Assembly (NCBI RefSeq): GCF_900113245.1
Contig: NZ_FOOQ01000007.1
Span: 1-64,000, forward strand
Direction: 5' to 3'
Length of the DNA stretch: 64,000 nt
Origin: Halopelagius inordinatus
Lineage (GTDB): Archaea > Halobacteriota > Halobacteria > Halobacteriales > Haloferacaceae
A program made the position numbers and the translations under genes. A model generated the notes under the pieces. It made no database searches. It had not been told where the DNA came from and saw only the letters and a program-made list of their open reading frames with translations. Within the stretch, counting starts at the first letter, position 1. Every line of letters begins with the position of its first letter. Positions 59,709 to 64,000 of the stretch are shown piece by piece.

Positions 59709-60710
59709 TTAGGCCCCCAGCAGCATCCGAAGTGACCCGCGAACGCCCATCGGGAGTCCGATCGCTCCGATGAAGAACGTCATAAGCCACCACCACGTGT
59801 GATTCATCTCCTCTTTCGCATCAGCGAGATACCATACGATGCCGACAGTCACGACAAGTTTCAGCACGAACGTCGACCCAGAGAAGCCGGTGGCCTGGTA
59901 CACGAGATTCGTGACGACCAGTTTGGGGGAGTAGCCGAGGAACGTCACACCGATGAGATTCTGCGCAGCGTCCCACAGCTGGCCAAAGACGGCCAGCAGA
60001 ATTAGCGGGTGTCGAAGGTGTGTGACATTGACGAAACTCGCGCTCCAGTAGTAGAGCGCGGTCACGCCGAGAGCTATTCCCGTCGTCGCGACAGGAACCC
60101 ATAGGCGGAGTGGGGTCGACGTCGAAAGGCCGTGCCAAACTGCCCATCCGACAGCACCGACAGCCCACACCGACCCGACAAGCCCGACTATTAGCGGGAT
60201 AGAACCGATATTTTGGTCACGCACAAGTGCGCCGACGCCGAGCGCGAGGACGGTAATCGCGGTGACGACGAAGTAAATCGATGGCGTGATGAACCACACC
60301 GCGTAGTCGCCGAGCAGTCCGATATCCTCGAGGGCGCGCATCGCCCCACCAGCGATGATGATCGGAGCGAACCCGTAGGCCAGTCGTGCGTCGGTCGTGA
60401 ACTCGAGTTGGTCAAGATACGCCCGTAGTCCGGGAAGGCTGTATACGGCCGCCGCGAGGTAGGTCACCGTATTCACCGCGTTGTAGCCCCGGACAGCACG
60501 AATCCCCTCGTGCGTGACTGGTTGACCGGCCGCATCGGCGACGACTGGTCCCCAGAGATACTGCCAGATGAACCGGTCGTATATCAGCGTCGAGAACACG
60601 AGGAGGCCCCCACCGATGAGGACGAGCGGGGCCAGCAGGTACAGCGCCCACCACTCGCGTGAGCCGGTCTCCGGAAGGGCAGTCTCGACGCGCCGGGTGA
60701 CAGTACTCAC
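59709..60710 (-). CDS. DUF63 membrane protein
   Basis: About 333 residues from GTG 60710, which overlaps the stop of the upstream small regulator (GTGA, 60707-60710). An ATG at 60734 would overlap further. It has eight or so membrane segments and the DUF63 pattern YAVWFITPSIYFVVTAITV, FGQLWDAAQNLIGVTFLGY, KEEMNHTWWWLMTFFIGAIG. Function of DUF63 is unknown. The gene is coupled to the winged-helix protein and sits beside copA. Confidence 0.8.
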   Translation of the reverse strand: MSTVTRRVETALPETGSREWWALYLLAPLVLIGGGLLVFSTLIYDRFIWQYLWGPVVADAAGQPVTHEGIRAVRGYNAVNTVTYLAAAVYSLPGLRAYLDQLEFTTDARLAYGFAPIIIAGGAMRALEDIGLLGDYAVWFITPSIYFVVTAITVLALGVGALVRDQNIGSIPLIVGLVGSVWAVGAVGWAVWHGLSTSTPLRLWVPVATTGIALGVTALYYWSASFVNVTHLRHPLILLAVFGQLWDAAQNLIGVTFLGYSPKLVVTNLVYQATGFSGSTFVLKLVVTVGIVWYLADAKEEMNHTWWWLMTFFIGAIGLPMGVRGSLRMLLGA

Positions 60711-60931
60711 GACTCGTTCACCTCTAAGCGCCACGTCGTGCTCTTAGAGCGCCCCCACTGTTCCAGTGAGACGACTGCGAGGTCGTCCTGAAGTTGGCTG
60801 AGGTATTGCGCGACGGCCTTTGGGGATACGTCGAGATCGCTGGCAATCTCGCGAGCCCGGAGGTATGTCGGCTCACTATCGGCTGTCTCGACGAGGTACC
60901 TTCGAACCGATTGTCGGGAAATATTCGACAT
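60707..60931 (-). CDS. Small winged-helix DNA-binding protein
   Basis: A 74-residue protein from ATG 60931. Winged helix: REIASDLDVSPKAVAQYLSQ, then LAVVSLEQWGRSKSTTWRLE as the wing. The family resembles DUF7123-type haloarchaeal regulators. It lies 17 bases after the copA stop and overlaps the DUF63 start, so all three may be one transcript (copA, regulator, DUF63). Confidence 0.7.
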   Translation of the reverse strand: MSNISRQSVRRYLVETADSEPTYLRAREIASDLDVSPKAVAQYLSQLQDDLAVVSLEQWGRSKSTTWRLEVNES

Positions 60932-60948
60932 TGATATAGAGGTGACGG

Positions 60949-63555
60949 TTAGCGAAGAAACCCGAACAGCTTGTAGTCGTGATCGGGGGTGTACCGCCGG
61001 AACAGGAGACTGTTCGTCAGCACCGACACCGACGAGAACGCCATTGCTGCTGCAGCGAGCACGGGCTGTAGGAGGCCGAGCGACGCTAACGGAATCATCG
61101 CCGTGTTGTACCCCAGCGCCCACACAAGGTTCTGCTTGATCTTCTGGAGTGTCGCATCCGAGATGCGGATCGCCTTTACTACGTCGAGCGGGTCGTCGCG
61201 CATCAGCGTGACGTCCGCAGCCTCGATAGCGACGTCGGTGCCGGAGCCGATTGCTGTCCCGACGTGGGCCACTGCGAGCGCCGGTGCGTCGTTGACCCCG
61301 TCACCAACCATCATCGCCTGCCGGCCCTCGTCTTGAATACTGTCGACCGCGTTAGACTTGTCCTCAGGAAGGACTCCTGCCCGGACGTTCTTCGGGTCGA
61401 TACCAACCTGTTTAGCGACCGCACGGGCAGTTCGTTCGTTGTCGCCCGTAATCATCATCACGTCAACGCCCCGCTCCTGGAGTGCTGTGACAGCCTGTTT
61501 GGAGCTTTCCTTCACTGTGTCAGCGTCGGCGACCATACCCACGAGCTCACCCTCGTAGGCGACTAGCATCGCCGTCTTCCCCTCGTTTTCGAGGCGTTCC
61601 ATCGTCTCTTCGGCGGGAGACGGGTCGATGTCGTTGTCTCGCAGCAACTTGCGGTTGCCGACCAGCACCTCACTGTCACCAATGACCGCTTTGATCCCGT
61701 GGCCCGGAACGTTCTCGAAGTTGTCAGGCTCAGTCACGTCCAGCCCGCGCTCTTCAGCCCCTTCGACGATTGCCCGGGCGAGGGGGTGTTCGCTCCCGCT
61801 TTCGGCTATCGCCGCCAGCCGAAGCACGTCATCCTCGGAGAGACGCTCACGAGTACTGAGTTGTCCACCATCTGGTGTCGGCTCACCTCCATCAGCCACT
61901 GAATTCCCATCGCTATCGAAGATGACCACGTCGGTGAGTTCCATTTCACCCTCCGTGAGCGTCCCCGTCTTGTCGAAGACGACCGTGTCGACGTCCTTTG
62001 CGCGTTCGAGGATGTCACCGCCCTTGAACAGAACGCCGTTCTGGGCACCAATCGTCGTCCCGACCATCGTGGCTGCGGGCGTCGCCAGCCCCAGCGCACA
62101 GGGACAGGCGATAAGGATCGAGGACGCGAAGACAATTATCGCGAACTCGAAGACGGAAACGGTCCCACCGACCGGGGCCGGGCCGCCAGCGACCTGACCC
62201 CACAGCGGGAGCCAGTCGACAAAGCCAGCCAGTAGCTCCGGGAACAAGAACCAGACCATAGCCCAGAGGATAGCGTTCGCGATGACCGCAGGCACGAAGT
62301 ACGCGGAGATACGGTCCGCGAGGTTCTGGATGTCGGGCTGGCGCGACTGCGCCTCCTTGACAGTCTGAACGATCTGTTGAAGAGCCGTATCTTCTCCGAC
62401 CTTCGTCGCCTCCACGACAAGGACGCCGTTCTCGTTAATCGTCGAGCCGACGACCTCATCGCCCTCCTCTTTCTCTACAGGCACAGATTCCCCAGTGACC
62501 ATCGACTCGTCGACGGCGGACTGACCGTCGACAACGACACCGTCTGTGGGGATCTTCTCACCTGGACGGATTTTCATCCGGTCACCCGTTGTGACCTCTT
62601 CAAGCGCGATTTCTTCTTCACTGCCGTCCTCGTGGACAATGGTCGCCGTTTCGGCTTCCATTTCGAGGAGCTTCCGGAGGGCCTCGCCCGCTTGACCCTT
62701 CGACCGAGCTTCAAGGTAGTTACCCAGGGTGATGAACACGAGGATGAGGGCTGCCGTGTCGAAGTAGAGCCCACCCGCGATGAGTTCAGCAAGGACTGCC
62801 ACAGAGTATAGATAGGCCGTAGTTGAACCGATCGCGATCAGCACGTCCATATTGGCGCGGCCATTCTTCACGATCGCCTTGTACGAGTTCTTATAGAACG
62901 GCCAGCCGAGGATCGCCTGCACCGGCGTGGCGAGAAGGAACTCAACCCAGCCGAGTTCCACGCCGAAGACGGCTTCAGGGACGATCGCGCCACCGAGCAA
63001 ATAATTGTCGATGAGGAAGAAGAGCAACGGTGCAGACAACACTGCCCCAAAGAGAGTCAGCCTGAGTTGCTTCCGGGTCTCAGCCTGTCGTGCGGCATCT
63101 CGTGCGTCTTGGCCCGACTCTCCGTCGTCCCCATCTTCGCGGACGGGCGAGTAGCCAGCGTCCTCGATGGCATCGTACAGCGCATCGAGCGACACCTCTG
63201 CCGGATTGTAGGTGACCTGTCCTTCATCGGTGGCGTAGTTGACCTTCGCGTTAACGACACCCGGTGTGCTCTCGAGAGCGGTTTCATTGGTCTCGGCGCA
63301 GTTGGCACAGGTCATATCCGAGATGGCAATCGTCACCGTCTCCGAGAGCGCGCCGTAGCCGGACTCGTCGATAGCGTCGTAGATTTCTTGGAGCGATACC
63401 TCCTCGGGGTCATAGGTTACGGATCCCTCGTCGGTGGCGAAATTCGCGTTCGCCTCCGATACCCCGTCGAGGGATTCCAGAGTGTCCTGAATCGTCGCCG
63501 AACAGTTGGCGCAGGACATCCCCGTGATATCGAAATGGGTTGTTCGGCTTGTCAT
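60949..63555 (-). CDS. copA: CopA-type Cu(I)-exporting P1B ATPase
   Basis: An 868-residue P1B-type ATPase. Two heavy-metal domains at the N-terminus carry GMSCANC (12-18) and DMTCANC (about 80). The membrane copper motif is CPC in [20 protein letters not shown]. The phosphorylation site is DKTGT, the nucleotide domain has [11 protein letters not shown], and the hinge has MITGDNERT and [12 protein letters not shown]. It uses ATP to pump Cu(I) out of the cytoplasm. A small dyad lies before the start (63575-63588), and a TRASH-domain protein is encoded upstream. Confidence 0.9.
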   Translation of the reverse strand: MTSRTTHFDITGMSCANCSATIQDTLESLDGVSEANANFATDEGSVTYDPEEVSLQEIYDAIDESGYGALSETVTIAISDMTCANCAETNETALESTPGVVNAKVNYATDEGQVTYNPAEVSLDALYDAIEDAGYSPVREDGDDGESGQDARDAARQAETRKQLRLTLFGAVLSAPLLFFLIDNYLLGGAIVPEAVFGVELGWVEFLLATPVQAILGWPFYKNSYKAIVKNGRANMDVLIAIGSTTAYLYSVAVLAELIAGGLYFDTAALILVFITLGNYLEARSKGQAGEALRKLLEMEAETATIVHEDGSEEEIALEEVTTGDRMKIRPGEKIPTDGVVVDGQSAVDESMVTGESVPVEKEEGDEVVGSTINENGVLVVEATKVGEDTALQQIVQTVKEAQSRQPDIQNLADRISAYFVPAVIANAILWAMVWFLFPELLAGFVDWLPLWGQVAGGPAPVGGTVSVFEFAIIVFASSILIACPCALGLATPAATMVGTTIGAQNGVLFKGGDILERAKDVDTVVFDKTGTLTEGEMELTDVVIFDSDGNSVADGGEPTPDGGQLSTRERLSEDDVLRLAAIAESGSEHPLARAIVEGAEERGLDVTEPDNFENVPGHGIKAVIGDSEVLVGNRKLLRDNDIDPSPAEETMERLENEGKTAMLVAYEGELVGMVADADTVKESSKQAVTALQERGVDVMMITGDNERTARAVAKQVGIDPKNVRAGVLPEDKSNAVDSIQDEGRQAMMVGDGVNDAPALAVAHVGTAIGSGTDVAIEAADVTLMRDDPLDVVKAIRISDATLQKIKQNLVWALGYNTAMIPLASLGLLQPVLAAAAMAFSSVSVLTNSLLFRRYTPDHDYKLFGFLR

Positions 63556-63574
63556 GATCGTTCTACTATACGGG

Positions 63575-63588
63575 GCCTATGTTTAGGC
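63575..63588. promoter_or_regulatory. Small dyad upstream of copA
   Basis: GCCTA-TGTT-TAGGC is a perfect 5-base dyad located 20-33 bases before the copA start, in the region expected to contain the basal promoter. A copper-responsive regulator could bind here; the TRASH-domain protein encoded upstream is the obvious candidate. Confidence 0.35.
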
Positions 63589-63649
63589 GGTTTACTGTTT
63601 CGAGAGGGTGGTTATTGGCCTCGAGAAATTTTGGAATCTAAAGTGTATA

Positions 63650-64000
63650 CTACACCCCTTCTTCGAGTCGCTGATAGCGGTCTTCGAACCGCGCCAAACA
63701 GGACGGACAACAAAAGTGGTAGACCTCGCCGTCAATCCGAGTTGTCTCTCCTTCAGTATCGACGGTATTGTTACATTCAGCACAAGTAAGGGCAAACTCC
63801 GCACCATCAACGGATGGCGTCCATTCGATTGCGTCGATTAGCGTGACCGTATAATCTGCTATATTGATCTCATCGAAGAGCCCATTTATCCACTGACGAA
63901 CGTTATGAGCTTCGACACGTGCGTAAAACCAGAGATCCCCCTCAGAGGTCGTGAAGACGTGTTCGACACCATCGGACTCCCGGGCCTGCTTGCGGGCTGA
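63650..64000 (-). CDS. C-terminal part of a TRASH-domain protein (partial)
   Basis: The last 116 codons of a minus-strand gene whose start lies beyond the window. The frame ends with TAG at 63650-63652. The final 40 residues are a TRASH-type metal-sensing domain: FALTCAECNNTVDTEGETTR, then VYHFCCPSCLARFEDRYQRL. In haloarchaea such domains end winged-helix or Lrp-type regulators that sense copper and control the neighbouring copA. The N-terminal DNA-binding part is not visible here, so the regulator call is inference. Confidence 0.7.
   Translation of the reverse strand, partial: SARKQARESDGVEHVFTTSEGDLWFYARVEAHNVRQWINGLFDEINIADYTVTLIDAIEWTPSVDGAEFALTCAECNNTVDTEGETTRIDGEVYHFCCPSCLARFEDRYQRLEEGV

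Overview
The window is haloarchaeal (class Halobacteria). Nearly all proteins are acid-rich. Typical haloarchaeal families are present: Orc1/Cdc6 with origin recognition boxes, twin-arginine (Tat) signal halocyanins, a HalOD1 protein, DUF63, small zinc-ribbon proteins and short-leader promoters with a TATA box about 25-30 bases before the start codon. An orc1-type origin, a ParA partition locus, toxin-antitoxin pairs, a tyrosine recombinase and many accessory genes point to a megaplasmid or secondary replicon rather than a core chromosome. No rRNA or tRNA gene was recognised.

Layout. Positions 1-7.5 kb hold small modules (ArdC-like protein, AbiE-like toxin-antitoxin pair, SWIM protein, AbrB/PIN pair, winged-helix regulator). 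They are separated by four copies of a 41-42 bp element with the same 10-base inverted arms. Positions 7.5-9.5 kb are a replication origin: origin recognition boxes on both sides of orc1/cdc6 and an AT-rich stretch with a hairpin. Positions 9.5-15 kb hold a 5'-truncated family B DNA polymerase, a DUF2971-like gene, two orphan membrane genes and a second AbiE-like pair with the same two protein lengths as the first. Positions 15.1-18.2 kb hold the partition and recombination module. It has ParA, a partner whose low-complexity linker is written in the same 9-bp iteron found upstream of parA, a dif-like palindrome, and a tyrosine recombinase.

Positions 18.3-20.3 kb hold a YHS-MaoC fusion and a PHA synthase with a helix-hairpin-helix tail. 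Positions 20.3-28.5 kb are a minus-strand run of redox and metal proteins: a CuA-type lipoprotein, SHOCT membrane proteins, a halocyanin-SHOCT fusion, thioredoxin, DUF302, a multicopper oxidase and a rhodanese/metallo-beta-lactamase protein. A SoxB-like phosphoesterase and a TauE-type exporter follow and suggest sulfur-compound handling. Positions 31.7-35.4 kb mix a channel-like protein with decaying genes (DNA glycosylase, halocyanin, glycine-zipper protein). Positions 35.4-45 kb hold cell-wall-binding-repeat/DUF4396 proteins, a Csp-type copper storage protein, a fossil chimera of those two genes, a membrane-bound regulator and a YHS permease. Positions 45-56 kb hold stress proteins, two small membrane proteins with their regulator, a halocyanin behind a perfect operator-like dyad, an exported Lon-like domain, aconitase, DoxX and DUF411.

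Positions 56.2-58 kb are a 1,503-bp insertion element with an 8-bp target duplication and a passenger membrane gene. It sits on the start codon of a HalOD1 gene. The window ends with a FAD reductase, DUF63 with its small regulator, a CopA-type P-type ATPase and the C-terminal part of a TRASH-domain protein. From about 20 kb onward, Cu-binding folds, Met/Gly-rich tails, YHS/TRASH, Csp, DUF411 and CopA recur. I infer a copper and redox stress island on a plasmid backbone.
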